Of a stretch of DNA of 64,000 bases, positions 47,603-56,825 are shown in pieces (position 1 is the stretch's first letter; each line of letters begins with the position of its first letter). Origin of the DNA: Paracoccus aurantiacus (GTDB taxonomy: Bacteria; Pseudomonadota; Alphaproteobacteria; Rhodobacterales; Rhodobacteraceae); assembly GCF_007993065.1 (NCBI RefSeq), contig NZ_VOPL01000001.1:1054001-1118000 (forward strand). Reading direction: 5' to 3'. The notes beneath the pieces are model-generated. The model ran no database searches. It was not told the origin of the DNA and saw nothing but the letters and a program-made list of their open reading frames with translations. The translations under genes and the position numbers were made by a program.

Positions 47603-48274
47603 TCAAGGATTGGCTGTCTGCCACGCGCGCGGGTCGGACAGAAAGCTCTCCACTTCCGTCAACGTCGCGGTGTCGAATGCGGCCTGCGCCTTTGCCTCGG
47701 CCAAGACATCCCACCAAGTGCAAAGATGATGCAGTCGCACCCCGTGATCGGCGAGCCGCTGCGTCGTTTCCGGGAATATCCCGTAATAGAAGATAACCGC
47801 TGTATGCGCGCAGGTTGCGCCCGTCTCTCGGATCGCGTCCACGAAGCTGAGCTTCGAGCCGCCATCGGTTGTCAGATCCTCGACCAGCAGAACACGGTCG
47901 GATTCGTCCATCCGCCCTTCGATCCGGGCGTTGCGGCCGTAACCCTTCGGTTTCTTGCGCACATAGGTCATCGGCAAGGCCAGACGTTCGGCGACCATCG
48001 CACCGAACGGTATCCCTGCCGTTTCACCGCCGGCGATATTGGTGAACGCTTCGAACCCCGCGTCGCGAAGGACGGTGGCCGCCAGAAAATCCATCAGCGT
48101 CGCGCGCACCCGCGGGTAGGAAATGATGCGCCGGCAATCGACATAAGTCGGCCCCTTCAACCCCGAGGCATAGGTAAAAGGTTCTGCCGCGTTGAAGTCC
48201 ACAGCCTTGATTTCAAGCAATGCGCGGGCAGTCAGACGGGCGATTTCTTCGGGCGCGGGGAAGGAAAGGCTCAT
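47603..48274 (-). CDS. pyrE: Orotate phosphoribosyltransferase
   Basis: Converts orotate and PRPP to OMP in pyrimidine synthesis. The 223 residues carry the PRPP-binding loop [20 protein letters not shown], the flexible catalytic loop [17 protein letters not shown] with its Lys/Arg residues, and [16 protein letters not shown] near the N-terminus. The start overlaps the pyrC stop as ATGA. It ends 170 bases upstream of dnaB in the same orientation. Confidence 0.96.
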   Translation of the reverse strand: MSLSFPAPEEIARLTARALLEIKAVDFNAAEPFTYASGLKGPTYVDCRRIISYPRVRATLMDFLAATVLRDAGFEAFTNIAGGETAGIPFGAMVAERLALPMTYVRKKPKGYGRNARIEGRMDESDRVLLVEDLTTDGGSKLSFVDAIRETGATCAHTAVIFYYGIFPETTQRLADHGVRLHHLCTWWDVLAEAKAQAAFDTATLTEVESFLSDPRAWQTANP

Positions 48275-49320
48275 GCGGGCTCCGTTTGCCAGAAAAGGGG
48301 AAAGCCGGGATCGAAAACCGTCACCGTTTCATCGCCGGCAGAAATTTCGCTGGGATAGGCGACAGCGCCATCCTGACGGGTCAGACGGATCGTATCCGGG
48401 TTCGGTGCCATGCCGTAAAAGGCCGGCCCGTTCAGCGAGGCGAAAGCCTCCAGCTTGTCCAGCTTGCCGTCTTCCTCGAACACCTGCGCAAGAATGGCGA
48501 GCGTGTTCGGCGCCGTGAAGCAGCCCGCGCAGCCGCAGGGCTGAAGCTTGGCACGGTCGGAATGCGGCGCGGAATCAGTGCCAAGGAAGAACGGCCCCTG
48601 CCCCGACATCGCCGCTTCGCGAAGCGCAAGTCGATGCGTCTCCCGCTTGGCAACCGGAAGGCAATAGTAATGCGGCCGGATGCCGCCAGCCAGAATGGCG
48701 TTGCGGTTGATGACAAGGTGATGCGTCGTGATTGTGGCACCCATCGCGCCGCCCGCAGCGTTCGCGCTGACGTAATCTACCCCGTCAGCGGTCGTGACAT
48801 GTTCCATCACCACCCGCAGACCCGGCGTCGCACGGCGAAGCGGGTCCAGCACGCGGTCGATGAAAACAGCTTCACGATCGAAGATGTCGACGGCGGGATC
48901 GGTCACCTCGCCATGCACGCAAAGCGGCACGCCGGCCTCGGCCATAGCTTCCAGCACGGGGCGGACGCGGTCGAAATTGGTCACGCCGCTGGCCGAATTT
49001 GTCGTTGCGCCTGCGGGGTAAAGCTTCACGGCAGCGATCAGACCATCGGAATGGGCCGCGACGACATCCGCCGGATCGGTCGTCTCGGTCAGGTAAAGCG
49101 TCATCAGCGGCTTCAGCGCGGCATCGGCGGGAAGCGCTGACAGGATGCGGTCGCGATACGCGCGCGCCTGTTCGCCCGTCACCACCGGCGGCACAAGGTT
49201 CGGCATGATGATTGCGCGGCCGAAGCCGGCAGAGTGCGGGGCCACGGCCGCCAGCATCTCGCCATCGCGAAGATGCAGGTGCCAGTCGTCAGGGCGGCGA
49301 AGCGTGAGTGATCGGGTCAT
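48271..49320 (-). CDS. pyrC: Dihydroorotase, PyrC type II
   Basis: Zn2+ enzyme closing carbamoyl-aspartate to dihydroorotate. The 349 residues keep the metal-binding [10 protein letters not shown] near residue 13, the carboxylated-Lys region [28 protein letters not shown] with a metal His, and the active-site Asp in GTDSAPH. At this size it is the compact E. coli-like class. Start at 49320 ([12 protein letters not shown]); the upstream extension is leader. Translationally coupled to pyrE. Confidence 0.96.
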   Translation of the reverse strand: MTRSLTLRRPDDWHLHLRDGEMLAAVAPHSAGFGRAIIMPNLVPPVVTGEQARAYRDRILSALPADAALKPLMTLYLTETTDPADVVAAHSDGLIAAVKLYPAGATTNSASGVTNFDRVRPVLEAMAEAGVPLCVHGEVTDPAVDIFDREAVFIDRVLDPLRRATPGLRVVMEHVTTADGVDYVSANAAGGAMGATITTHHLVINRNAILAGGIRPHYYCLPVAKRETHRLALREAAMSGQGPFFLGTDSAPHSDRAKLQPCGCAGCFTAPNTLAILAQVFEEDGKLDKLEAFASLNGPAFYGMAPNPDTIRLTRQDGAVAYPSEISAGDETVTVFDPGFPLFWQTEPA

Positions 49321-49435
49321 GGGGAACCGATTATACTGCCACGCGTCGCGAGGGAAGCCGGGTTGCAGGGAATGTGGGTTGCCATTTCCATTGTGCAGGT
49401 GCAGCATGCCGCCAACCTAAACAGGATCAAACGTT

Positions 49436-49756
49436 ATGGGTTTTCTTCCCAACAATATGGCTGAAGCCACTCGCCTTTGGGTGCAAGTCGCTCAGATCGC
49501 AATAGAATCTCAGATGGTCATCGGCATGCGTCTCGCCGGCATGATGGGTTTTCTGCCGCAGCACAAAAATGAGTCGCACCGCATGGTGCAGGAGAAGTTC
49601 GATGCCGCACAGGAAGCGGGATCGGCAATGATGACGGCGATGACCCGTGGCGCCAGCCCCGATCAGGTCATGGCGGCGGCGCTGCGCCCCTATGGCCGCA
49701 GAACAAAGGCCAATGCGCGCCGGTTGACGCGCGCTTCTGTCAAGCGAGGCAGCTAA
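49436..49756 (+). CDS. Small helical protein of unknown function
   Basis: A 106-residue Met- and Ala-rich protein predicted to be all helical: SQMVIGMRLAGMMGF, then SHRMVQEKFDAAQEAGSAMMTAMTRG and a basic tail RTKANARRLTRASVKRGS. Similar short rhodobacterial proteins are often mislabelled antifreeze-like because of Ala richness; phasin-like surface helices are another comparison. It has no transmembrane segment or catalytic residues. The start at 49436 lacks a clear ribosome site; ATG at 49457 is possible. Confidence 0.72.
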   Translation: MGFLPNNMAEATRLWVQVAQIAIESQMVIGMRLAGMMGFLPQHKNESHRMVQEKFDAAQEAGSAMMTAMTRGASPDQVMAAALRPYGRRTKANARRLTRASVKRGS

Positions 49757-49782
49757 GTCAGACTGACAAGCGATTGAATTGA

Positions 49783-49809
49783 AAACGGCCTCCGAAGCGG
49801 AGGCCGTTT
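49783..49809. terminator. Bidirectional terminator between the small helical protein gene and gapA
   Basis: Perfect 12-base stem AAACGGCCTCCG / CGGAGGCCGTTT with an AAG loop. A-rich on the left, TTT on the right, so it can serve both convergent transcripts. Confidence 0.9.
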
Positions 49810-49830
49810 CAATTTCGCGGGCCGGAAGGC

Positions 49831-50832
49831 TCAGATCAGCTTGCCCATGGCGACCGCGGTATCGCTCATCCGGTTCGAGAAGCCCCATTCGTTGTCATAC
49901 CAGGTCAGGATGCGAACCATGCGACCGTCCAGAACCTTGGTCTGATCCAGCGCAAAGATCGACGAGCGCGGATCGTGGTTGAAGTCGATCGAGACATTCG
50001 GCTGGTCGGTATAGCCCAGAATGCCTTTCAGCGGGCCGTCAGCGGCTGCCTTGATCGCCTCGTTCACTTCTTCGACTGTGGTGTCGCGGCTGGCTTCGAA
50101 GGTCAGATCGACGACCGAAACGTTCGGCGTCGGCACGCGGATAGCAACGCCGTCCAGCTTGCCGTTCAGTTCCGGCAGCACCAAACCCACGGCCTTGGCA
50201 GCACCGGTAGAGGTCGGGATCATCGACATCGCAGCGGCGCGGGCGCGGTACAGGTCCTTGTGCATCGTGTCCAGCGTCGGCTGGTCGCCGGTATAGCTGT
50301 GGATGGTGGTCATGAACCCTTTTTCGATGCCAATCGCGTCATTCAGAACCTTGGCAACGGGCGACAGGCAGTTCGTGGTGCAGCTGGCGTTCGAAACGAT
50401 CAGGTCGTCCTTGGTCAGCGTGTCCTGGTTTACACCGTAAACGATGGTCTTCGAGGCACCCTTGGAAGGCGCCGACACGAGCACCCGGCTCGACCCGTTT
50501 TCAAGGTGAACCTTCGCCTTTTCCGCATCGGTGAAGATGCCGGTGCATTCCATCACCACATCGACATCGCCCCATGGCAGTTCGGCCGGGTTCTTGATCG
50601 CCGTGACCTTGATCGGGCCGCGACCCACGTCGATAGTATCGCCGTCGACGGTCACGGTGCCCGGAAACTTGCCGTGCACGCTGTCGAAGCGGATCAGGTG
50701 GGCGTTGGTTTCCACCGGCCCCAGATCGTTGATCGCGATTACCTCGATATCGTCACGCCCGGATTCCACGATTGCGCGCAGCACGTTGCGCCCGATCCGG
50801 CCAAATCCGTTGATTGCCACCTTAACAGCCAT
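49831..50832 (-). CDS. gapA: Glyceraldehyde-3-phosphate dehydrogenase
   Basis: NAD-linked oxidation and phosphorylation of glyceraldehyde-3-phosphate. The 333 residues show the Rossmann start [16 protein letters not shown], the catalytic Cys in [13 protein letters not shown], the inorganic phosphate site [13 protein letters not shown] and the C-terminal [21 protein letters not shown] with Asp in the second beta strand indicates NAD preference. The ATG at 50832 follows GGAGG. A 47-residue membrane protein gene lies 76 bases upstream in the same direction. Confidence 0.96.
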   Translation of the reverse strand: MAVKVAINGFGRIGRNVLRAIVESGRDDIEVIAINDLGPVETNAHLIRFDSVHGKFPGTVTVDGDTIDVGRGPIKVTAIKNPAELPWGDVDVVMECTGIFTDAEKAKVHLENGSSRVLVSAPSKGASKTIVYGVNQDTLTKDDLIVSNASCTTNCLSPVAKVLNDAIGIEKGFMTTIHSYTGDQPTLDTMHKDLYRARAAAMSMIPTSTGAAKAVGLVLPELNGKLDGVAIRVPTPNVSVVDLTFEASRDTTVEEVNEAIKAAADGPLKGILGYTDQPNVSIDFNHDPRSSIFALDQTKVLDGRMVRILTWYDNEWGFSNRMSDTAVAMGKLI

Positions 50833-50908
50833 GATGAACCTCCGCAGACTGAATTCGCCATGCTTATGGGCCTTTTTTTCGGGCATTTAAACCCCGACCA
50901 GGCCGTCA

Positions 50909-51052
50909 TTACCGCCAGAAACTCAGATATTCGACGAAAGCCACGAAGCGCTTGCCAAGAAAGACCGGCAGATCCCAGTGCAGCCACAACCTGTCTGCCA
51001 GCAGAAGCAGCAGAATCAGGACGAAGATTGTGATAGCGTTGCGCGTGGTCAC
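50909..51052 (-). CDS. Small membrane protein upstream of gapA
   Basis: A 47-residue protein read as a GTG start, then TTRNAITIF, a transmembrane helix VLILLLLLADRLWLHWDLPV and an amphipathic aromatic tail FLGKRFVAFVEYLSFWR. A TAG stop nine codons upstream limits the start choice, and a weak GAG ribosome site precedes the GTG. As far as I recall, short proteins of this design (TM helix plus FLxRKFxxLIExxxFWR-like tail) are common next to gap in rhodobacteria. No function is known to me. Co-transcription with gapA is likely. Confidence 0.68.
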   Translation of the reverse strand: MTTRNAITIFVLILLLLLADRLWLHWDLPVFLGKRFVAFVEYLSFWR

Positions 51053-51338
51053 GGGCTCTGGCTCGGTTTGGTGCAGCTAGCGACATAGCTGCCGCTCTGA
51101 CCGCGGGCAAGCGCAGTCTCGCAGGTTCCCTAACGCGCTTTGAACCACTCGATATCGGCGAGAATCCGCCGCGCATGGCAGGTTTCTGCCGGTTCAACGG
51201 ACAGGCTGGCCAATTAAGTTGCAACCAGAGCCTGTGTCCTGTTTACGACACATAGATGTTTTTCGTCCGCTGCACGGAACGGAAAACGGACATCCAAATC
51301 CGGATGCGAAAACAATAAACTAGCCGGGGATAGCTGCC

Positions 51339-52589
51339 TTGCCTAACCGTCTGAATTCTGCGCTTGAACGACTTCTGCCCGAACAACGCCTCTTCCTGAA
51401 AACCGAAAGCTCGACCCGCGTGATACATTTGCGCCCGGCGACGCAGCTTGGTCTGCTGGGAGGAAGTGCAATTCTTGTCGGATGGGCGATCGTGTCTGGC
51501 GCGCTGCTCGCCTATGACCGGATCGGCGGGGACCGTCAAAGTCAGGCGACCCAATCGCAGACCACGTTTGAAACCCGGATGTCCGCGCTTGCCGACGAAC
51601 GCGACGCGCGCGCGACCGAGGCGAAAGAGGCGCAGCTTCGCTTCGCGGTCGCTCTGGATCAGGTCGCGAAATACCAGTCCGAACTTCTGAGCGCCCAGAA
51701 GCAGAATCACGAACTGGAAGCCGGTCTTGAGGCGGTGCAGCAGAAACTGGGCACGGCGCTTGCCTCGATCCCCGGTGCGGATGGTGTCGATCCGCAGGAA
51801 AAGGATCTTGCGCTTAACGCCCTGAACGAGCGGCTGCGCGCCACCGCAGACGCCCGCGACGAGGCTGCAGCGACCGCGCGCATTGCCCGCGCCGAAGCCG
51901 CTGCCGCCAAGGCAGAGCAGGAGCAGCTTCTGGCCCGCAATGACGAGATCTTTACGCAGATCGAAGATGCCGTCGCCGCGGCCGCCGTCCCCTACGAGGA
52001 AATGTTCGACAAGATCGGCCTTGATACGGACGCGCTTCTGTCCTCGGTCGACAAGGAATATGACGGTCAGGGTGGCCCCCTGACCCCGGCTGCGGTTTCG
52101 ACAAGCGGCAATGCCGCGATCAGCGAAACCGAAGCGCGTGCTGGCGAAATCATCGTCAGTCTGGATCAGGTGAACCGCTACCGGATCGCCAGCAACAAAC
52201 TTCCGCTCGATATGCCCGTCAAATCGGCATTCCGCTATACCTCGGGCTTCGGTGCCCGCTGGGGTCGCGCGCATCAGGGTGTCGATCTTGCAGGCCCGGT
52301 CGGCACGCCGATCCTTGCGCCCGGCGACGGCGTCGTGACCTTTGCCGGTCGTCAGAATGGCTATGGCAACCTCATCAAGATAGAACACGCGCTTGGCACA
52401 GAAACCCGCTATGGCCACCTGTCGAAGATCCGTGTGAAGGTCGGTCAGAAGGTATCGCGCGGCAGCCTTATCGGTGATATGGGGAATACCGGACGGTCGA
52501 CCGGCCCGCATCTTCACTATGAAGTTCGGGTGAACGGCAAGGCCGTTAATCCCATGAGCTTTATCAAGGCGGCACAGAATGTTTTCTAA
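51339..52589 (+). CDS. M23-family peptidoglycan metallopeptidase with membrane anchor and coiled coil
   Basis: A 416-residue envelope protein. A short cytoplasmic N-terminus precedes a transmembrane helix at about residues 38-58 (LGLLGGSAILVGWAIVSGAL). A long periplasmic Ala/Glu-rich coiled coil spans about 75-215. The C-terminal M23 (LytM) domain has intact zinc ligands HQGVDLAG and the HLHYE motif, so it should be an active endopeptidase. The best start is TTG at 51339 after GGGGATAG; no ATG precedes the helix. It overlaps the bactofilin gene by 11 bases, so cell-shape or local wall-cutting control is likely. Confidence 0.9.
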   Translation: MPNRLNSALERLLPEQRLFLKTESSTRVIHLRPATQLGLLGGSAILVGWAIVSGALLAYDRIGGDRQSQATQSQTTFETRMSALADERDARATEAKEAQLRFAVALDQVAKYQSELLSAQKQNHELEAGLEAVQQKLGTALASIPGADGVDPQEKDLALNALNERLRATADARDEAAATARIARAEAAAAKAEQEQLLARNDEIFTQIEDAVAAAAVPYEEMFDKIGLDTDALLSSVDKEYDGQGGPLTPAAVSTSGNAAISETEARAGEIIVSLDQVNRYRIASNKLPLDMPVKSAFRYTSGFGARWGRAHQGVDLAGPVGTPILAPGDGVVTFAGRQNGYGNLIKIEHALGTETRYGHLSKIRVKVGQKVSRGSLIGDMGNTGRSTGPHLHYEVRVNGKAVNPMSFIKAAQNVF

Positions 52590-53094
52590 GTCTCGCGTGA
52601 CCGAAACGCCGAATCAGCAACCCAAATCGCCGGCCCCCGAATCAGAGCCGGTTCGCAGCGAAGCGCCTGTCGAGTCGGCAGCGACGCCCGCAGCCCCTCA
52701 GCCGCAGCGTCAGCGCAGCGCGCCGTCGGTTCTGTCCTCCGATCTGACGATCAAGGGCGATCTGCAAACGGCAGGCGATGTCCAGATCGAAGGCAATATC
52801 GAAGGCGATATCCGCGCCCGTCAGCTGACGATTGGTGATACCGCCACCGTGCGCGGCGAGGTGCTGGCCGATGAAGTCATCGTGAACGGCCGCGTCGTCG
52901 GTCGTCTGCGCGGCCTCAAGGTGCGCCTCTCATCGACCGCGCGGGTCGAGGGTGACATCATCCATAAGACCATCGCGATTGAATCGGGTGCGCATTTTGA
53001 AGGCTCGGTTCAGCGTCAGGACGATCCGCTGGCGCAGGGCGGCACCAAGAAACTTGCTCCGCCCGCGACTGATTTCGGTAAATCCGATAACTGA
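52579..53094 (+). CDS. Bactofilin (polymer-forming cytoskeletal protein)
   Basis: A 171-residue protein. A Pro-rich disordered N-terminus (residues 1-50) is followed by the beta-helical bactofilin core (LTIKGDLQTAGDVQIEGNIE, then LTIGDTATVRGEVLADEVIV, GRVVGRLRGLKVRL) and a disordered C-terminus. It self-assembles into membrane-associated filaments that recruit wall enzymes. The start lies inside the preceding M23 peptidase gene (11-base overlap), the same pairing known from LmdC/BacA and Csd1/CcmA systems. Confidence 0.94.
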   Translation: MFSKSRVTETPNQQPKSPAPESEPVRSEAPVESAATPAAPQPQRQRSAPSVLSSDLTIKGDLQTAGDVQIEGNIEGDIRARQLTIGDTATVRGEVLADEVIVNGRVVGRLRGLKVRLSSTARVEGDIIHKTIAIESGAHFEGSVQRQDDPLAQGGTKKLAPPATDFGKSDN

Positions 53095-53135
53095 TCCCTG
53101 CGCCCCCGACCTTCGGGGTAGCAGTTGACGAAATC

Positions 53136-53158
53136 GGGGGCCATATGGCCCCCTTTTT
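53136..53158 (+). terminator. Intrinsic terminator after the bactofilin gene
   Basis: Seven-base stem GGGGGCC / GGCCCCC with ATAT loop and TTTTT tail, 42 bases after the stop. Confidence 0.92.
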
Positions 53159-53175
53159 CATTTCGATTCCTGCGT

Positions 53176-53676
53176 TTAGCCTGCCGGCGGAAAACGCCCC
53201 TGCAACGCATCTTTCACTGGCGGGGTGACGAATTTCGAGACGTCGCCGCCCAGACGAGCGATTTCCTTGACCAGTTTCGACGCGATTGCCTGCCGTCGCG
53301 CATCCGCCATAAGAAACACTGTCTCGATGCTTGCATCAAGCGCCCGGTTCATCCCAACCATTTGAAATTCATATTCAAAATCTGCAACCGCCCGCAGCCC
53401 CCGAATGATGACAGAGGCGCCTACATCACGGGCGCAGTCGATCAGCAGATTGTCAAAGGGATGGACCACAATCTCGCCACCGGTGCGGGCGACAACAGCA
53501 TCGCATTCCCGGCGAACCATCTCGACCCGTTCTTCCAGCGAAAAAAGTGGCCCCTTGTCGCGGTTGATCGCCACCCCGATCACAAGCCGGTCTACCAGAG
53601 CCATCGCGCGCTGGATGATATCCAGATGTCCCAGCGTGATCGGGTCAAACGTTCCCGGATAAAGCCCAGTGCGCAT
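53176..53676 (-). CDS. coaD: Phosphopantetheine adenylyltransferase
   Basis: Adenylates 4'-phosphopantetheine to dephospho-CoA in CoA synthesis. The 166 residues start MRTGLYPGTFDPITLGHLD with the nucleotidyltransferase HxGH-type motif TLGHLD. RGLRAVADFEYEFQM is the second signature, and TVFLMADARRQAIASKLVKE the third. The ATG at 53676 has AAGGA seven bases upstream; a TTG two codons earlier is not needed. Confidence 0.96.
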   Translation of the reverse strand: MRTGLYPGTFDPITLGHLDIIQRAMALVDRLVIGVAINRDKGPLFSLEERVEMVRRECDAVVARTGGEIVVHPFDNLLIDCARDVGASVIIRGLRAVADFEYEFQMVGMNRALDASIETVFLMADARRQAIASKLVKEIARLGGDVSKFVTPPVKDALQGRFPPAG

Positions 53677-53755
53677 GCGCAAGTCCTTTCGGTTGTCGCG
53701 CGCAAACCACCCGATGCGCGCAACGAAATCAAGGGGGTGCGTGCAGCCTTTCTGC

Positions 53756-54196
53756 TCAGCTGCCCATGATCATGCCGGTCAGCGCGTCTTTTTCGGCATT
53801 CAGTTCCTTCAGTCGTGCGGAAACCGCGTCCCCGATGGATACGAGGCCGATCATGTTTCCGTCCTCGTCGATGACGGGCAGGTGACGGAAACGTCCGGCC
53901 GTCATCTTCTCCAGAACGCCGAGCGTGTCATCGCCACTTACGCAGGTCGAAACCTTGCGCGTCATCAACTCGCTGATCGGGCGGCTCAGCACGTCTGCGC
54001 CCTGCTTGCCCAGTTCGCGCACGATGTCGCGCTCGGACAGGATGCCGGTGGGTTTCTTGCCATCCTCGCTGACGACGACTGCGCCAATGCGCTTTTCGGC
54101 CAGAAGCTTCACAGCCTCTGCGACCGAAGCTGAAGGGCCGATGGTCACGATGGTGACGCCGGCGTCCTTGAGGGAAAGTATCTGGTTCACCAGCAT
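53756..54196 (-). CDS. CBS-domain-pair protein
   Basis: A 146-residue stand-alone Bateman module with two CBS repeats: residues about 10-70 (SVAEAVKLLAEKRIGAVVVS, GILSERDIVREL) and about 78-135 (TLGVLEKMTAGRFRHLPVID, MIGLVSIGDAVSARL). Such modules bind adenosine nucleotides or NAD(H) and act on partner proteins; the partner here is unknown. It lies between coaD and the LysR regulator on the same strand but with gaps of 50-80 bases on both sides. Confidence 0.92.
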   Translation of the reverse strand: MLVNQILSLKDAGVTIVTIGPSASVAEAVKLLAEKRIGAVVVSEDGKKPTGILSERDIVRELGKQGADVLSRPISELMTRKVSTCVSGDDTLGVLEKMTAGRFRHLPVIDEDGNMIGLVSIGDAVSARLKELNAEKDALTGMIMGS

Positions 54197-54246
54197 CTTG
54201 GCCTCCGTGGTTGCGTCACCTCAGTCTGTCGCAACCGCAGCGAACG

Positions 54247-55164
54247 TCAAGCCCCGCCATCATTGGCCGCGATAGATTCCAGCCGGGCCACCTCGCTGCG
54301 CAGACGCTGTGCCAGTTCATCGGTCAGCCGGTTCAGCCGGTCGGACCGCCGGTCATCCGCATGCCGAATCATCCAGAAACTGCGGGTCAGGCCAAATTCC
54401 TGCGGCAGGATTCGCACGACACCGGGCGCGAATGGGATCGCAAAGTCATGCACGATCCCGACCCCTGCCCCACCCCGGATGGCCTGCATCTGCACTGAAA
54501 CCGAGTTCGAGGTCAGGCGCGCTGCCTCGGACCCGCTGCGCGCCAGCAGCGGGGCCAGATAGTCCAGCTCGCTGTCGAAGATCATGTCGGGGATATAGCC
54601 GATCAGCCGGTGTCCAGGAAATTCGTCCAGACTGGCCAAAGGCGGGCTTTCCGACAGATAGTCGCGATGCGCCGCCAGATGCAGACGGTAATCGCACAGC
54701 CGCTGCACCACCAGCCTGCCGCTTTCCGGCCTGCTGACGGCGATCGCCAGATCCGCCTCTCGTTTGGAAAGGTTGAACACACGGGGCAGCGCGACGATCT
54801 GAATTTCCAGCCCCGGATGGGCGTCACACATCGCCGCCGCGACCTGTGGCAGCAGATAATTCGCGCAACCGTCCGGCGCCCCGATCCGCAATTGCCCGGT
54901 CAGATCGCCCGGCCGGCCAAGCGCGTCGGCCGCGCCGCTCAGTGCCAGTTCAGCCGCTTCGGCATAAGGCATCAGCCGCTCTCCCTCAGCGGTCAGGGCG
55001 TAACCCTGTGGCGATTTCACAAAAAGCGCCCCGCCAAGTGCGGTTTCCAGCCGCACGATCCGCCGCCCGACGGTCGACGGGTCCATCCCCAGCCTGCGCC
55101 CGGCGCGCGACAAGCTGTCATCGCGCGCAACCGCCAGAAATACTCGCAGATCGTCCCAGTCCAT
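54247..55164 (-). CDS. LysR-family transcriptional regulator, divergent from the valine operon
   Basis: A 305-residue regulator. The winged helix-turn-helix is at residues 1-60 (LRVFLAVARDDSLSRAGRRL, DPSTVGRRIVRLE), and the substrate-binding domain follows (ALTAEGERLMPYAEA; GAPDGCANYLLPQV). It is transcribed away from mmsA with 100 bases between starts, the usual arrangement for control of the adjacent operon; a valine-pathway intermediate is the likely effector by position only. Start at 55164 since AAGG lies six bases before it; the ATG at 55170 touches that site. Confidence 0.9.
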   Translation of the reverse strand: MDWDDLRVFLAVARDDSLSRAGRRLGMDPSTVGRRIVRLETALGGALFVKSPQGYALTAEGERLMPYAEAAELALSGAADALGRPGDLTGQLRIGAPDGCANYLLPQVAAAMCDAHPGLEIQIVALPRVFNLSKREADLAIAVSRPESGRLVVQRLCDYRLHLAAHRDYLSESPPLASLDEFPGHRLIGYIPDMIFDSELDYLAPLLARSGSEAARLTSNSVSVQMQAIRGGAGVGIVHDFAIPFAPGVVRILPQEFGLTRSFWMIRHADDRRSDRLNRLTDELAQRLRSEVARLESIAANDGGA

Positions 55165-55177
55165 CGCCATCCTTGCG

Positions 55178-55227
55178 TTTTTGCAAAACCTTTTTGCCGA
55201 ATTTTCACTTTCTGGGTGGATTTTTGC
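55178..55227. promoter_or_regulatory. Repeated TTTTTGC motifs in the LysR/mmsA divergent promoter
   Basis: TTTTTGC occurs at 55178, 55191 and 55221. The first copy is part of a perfect 10-base palindrome TTTTGCAAAA. The copies sit between the two divergent starts and are candidate LysR binding sites. Confidence 0.5.
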
Positions 55228-55264
55228 AAGATAGTCTTTCCGCGAACTGGCATTGGAGGATGCG

Positions 55265-56764
55265 ATGAAAGAGATTGGCCACTGGATTGACGGTAAGGAA
55301 GTCGCGGGTACGTCCGGGCGCTTTGCCGATGTCTATAACCCTGCCACGGGCGAGGTTCAGGCAAAGGTCGCCCTTGCCTCGGACGCGGAAATCACCGCTG
55401 CTATCGACAGCGCTGCCAAGGCGCAGGTGAAATGGGGTGCCACCAATCCGCAGCGCCGTGCGCGTGTCATGATGGAGATGGTGCGCCTGATCAACCGCGA
55501 CATGGACAAGCTGGCCGAGGCTCTGTCGTCCGAACATGGCAAGACCTTCCCGGATGCAAAGGGCGACGTTCAGCGTGGGCTGGAGGTGATCGAATTCTGC
55601 ATAGGCGCGCCGCATTTCATGAAGGGTGAATTCACCGACGGCGCGGGCCCCGGCATCGACATGTATTCGATGCGCCAGCCGCTTGGTGTGGTGGCGGGCA
55701 TCACGCCCTTCAACTTCCCGGCCATGATTCCGCTGTGGAAGATGGGCCCGGCCCTTGCTGCCGGGAACGCGATGATCCTGAAACCGTCCGAACGTGATCC
55801 CTCGGTCCCGCTGATGCTGGCGGCGCTTTGGAAGGAAGCAGGTCTGCCCGATGGTGTGTTGCAGGTTATCAATGGCGACAAGGGTGCGGTCGATGGGCTT
55901 CTGCACAGCGATGTCATTCAGGCTGTAGGCTTCGTGGGTTCGACGCCAATTGCGCAGTATATCTATGAAGAGGCCGCCAAGACCGGCAAGCGCGCGCAAT
56001 GTTTCGGTGGTGCGAAGAACCACATGATCATCATGCCCGACGCCGATCTGGATCAGGCGGCGGACGCGCTTGTCGGCGCAGGCTTTGGCGCCGCGGGCGA
56101 ACGCTGCATGGCGATTTCGGTCGCCGTGCCGGTGGGCGACAAGACCGCAGATGCGCTGATCGAACGGCTGGTGCCGCGGATCGAGAAGCTGAAGGTCGGC
56201 CCCTACACAGCAGGCGATGATGTCGATTACGGCCCGGTCGTGACCAAGGCCGCCAAGGACAACATCCACCGGCTGGTGCAGACCGGCGTCGATCAGGGCG
56301 CGGAACTTGTCGTCGATGGCCGCGATTTCAGCCTGCAGGGCTACGAGGACGGCTTTTTCGTCGGCCCGCATCTGTTCGACCGCGTGACCCCCGATATGGA
56401 CATCTACAAGACCGAGATCTTTGGCCCCGTCCTGTCCACGGTTCGCGCGCAAACCTACGAAGAAGCCATCGGGCTTGCCCTCGACCACGAATACGGCAAC
56501 GGCACCGCGATCTTCACCCGCGACGGCGACACCGCCCGCGATTTCGCCAGCCGCATCAATATCGGCATGGTGGGCGTCAACGTCCCGATCCCGGTTCCTC
56601 TGGCCTATCACACCTTCGGCGGCTGGAAGAAATCGGGCTTCGGCGACCTGAACCAGCACGGCCCGGATGCCTTCCGCTTCTACACGCGTACAAAGACCGT
56701 GACCGCCCGCTGGCCCTCGGGCATCAAGGAAGGTGGCGAATTCAACTTCAAGGCCATGGACTGA
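55265..56764 (+). CDS. mmsA: CoA-acylating methylmalonate-semialdehyde dehydrogenase
   Basis: Converts methylmalonate semialdehyde to propionyl-CoA (and malonate semialdehyde to acetyl-CoA), last step of valine breakdown. The 499-residue aldehyde dehydrogenase fold has TPFNFPAMIPLWKMGPAL, FVGSTPIAQYIY for NAD, and the catalytic Cys in GAAGERCMAISVAV, the form typical of MmsA. The ATG at 55265 follows GGAGG. First gene of the four-gene operon; its propionyl-CoA product links to the prpE/propionate metabolism. Confidence 0.96.
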   Translation: MKEIGHWIDGKEVAGTSGRFADVYNPATGEVQAKVALASDAEITAAIDSAAKAQVKWGATNPQRRARVMMEMVRLINRDMDKLAEALSSEHGKTFPDAKGDVQRGLEVIEFCIGAPHFMKGEFTDGAGPGIDMYSMRQPLGVVAGITPFNFPAMIPLWKMGPALAAGNAMILKPSERDPSVPLMLAALWKEAGLPDGVLQVINGDKGAVDGLLHSDVIQAVGFVGSTPIAQYIYEEAAKTGKRAQCFGGAKNHMIIMPDADLDQAADALVGAGFGAAGERCMAISVAVPVGDKTADALIERLVPRIEKLKVGPYTAGDDVDYGPVVTKAAKDNIHRLVQTGVDQGAELVVDGRDFSLQGYEDGFFVGPHLFDRVTPDMDIYKTEIFGPVLSTVRAQTYEEAIGLALDHEYGNGTAIFTRDGDTARDFASRINIGMVGVNVPIPVPLAYHTFGGWKKSGFGDLNQHGPDAFRFYTRTKTVTARWPSGIKEGGEFNFKAMD

Positions 56765-56825
56765 TCATTGCGGGGGGCGCCATGCCCCCCGTTCGACACG
56801 GGACCACAGGGGAAGGGAGGCCCTT

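Noticed and set aside
55205-56659. 484-codon minus-strand frame opposite mmsA
   Set aside because: Antisense shadow of mmsA; no family features.
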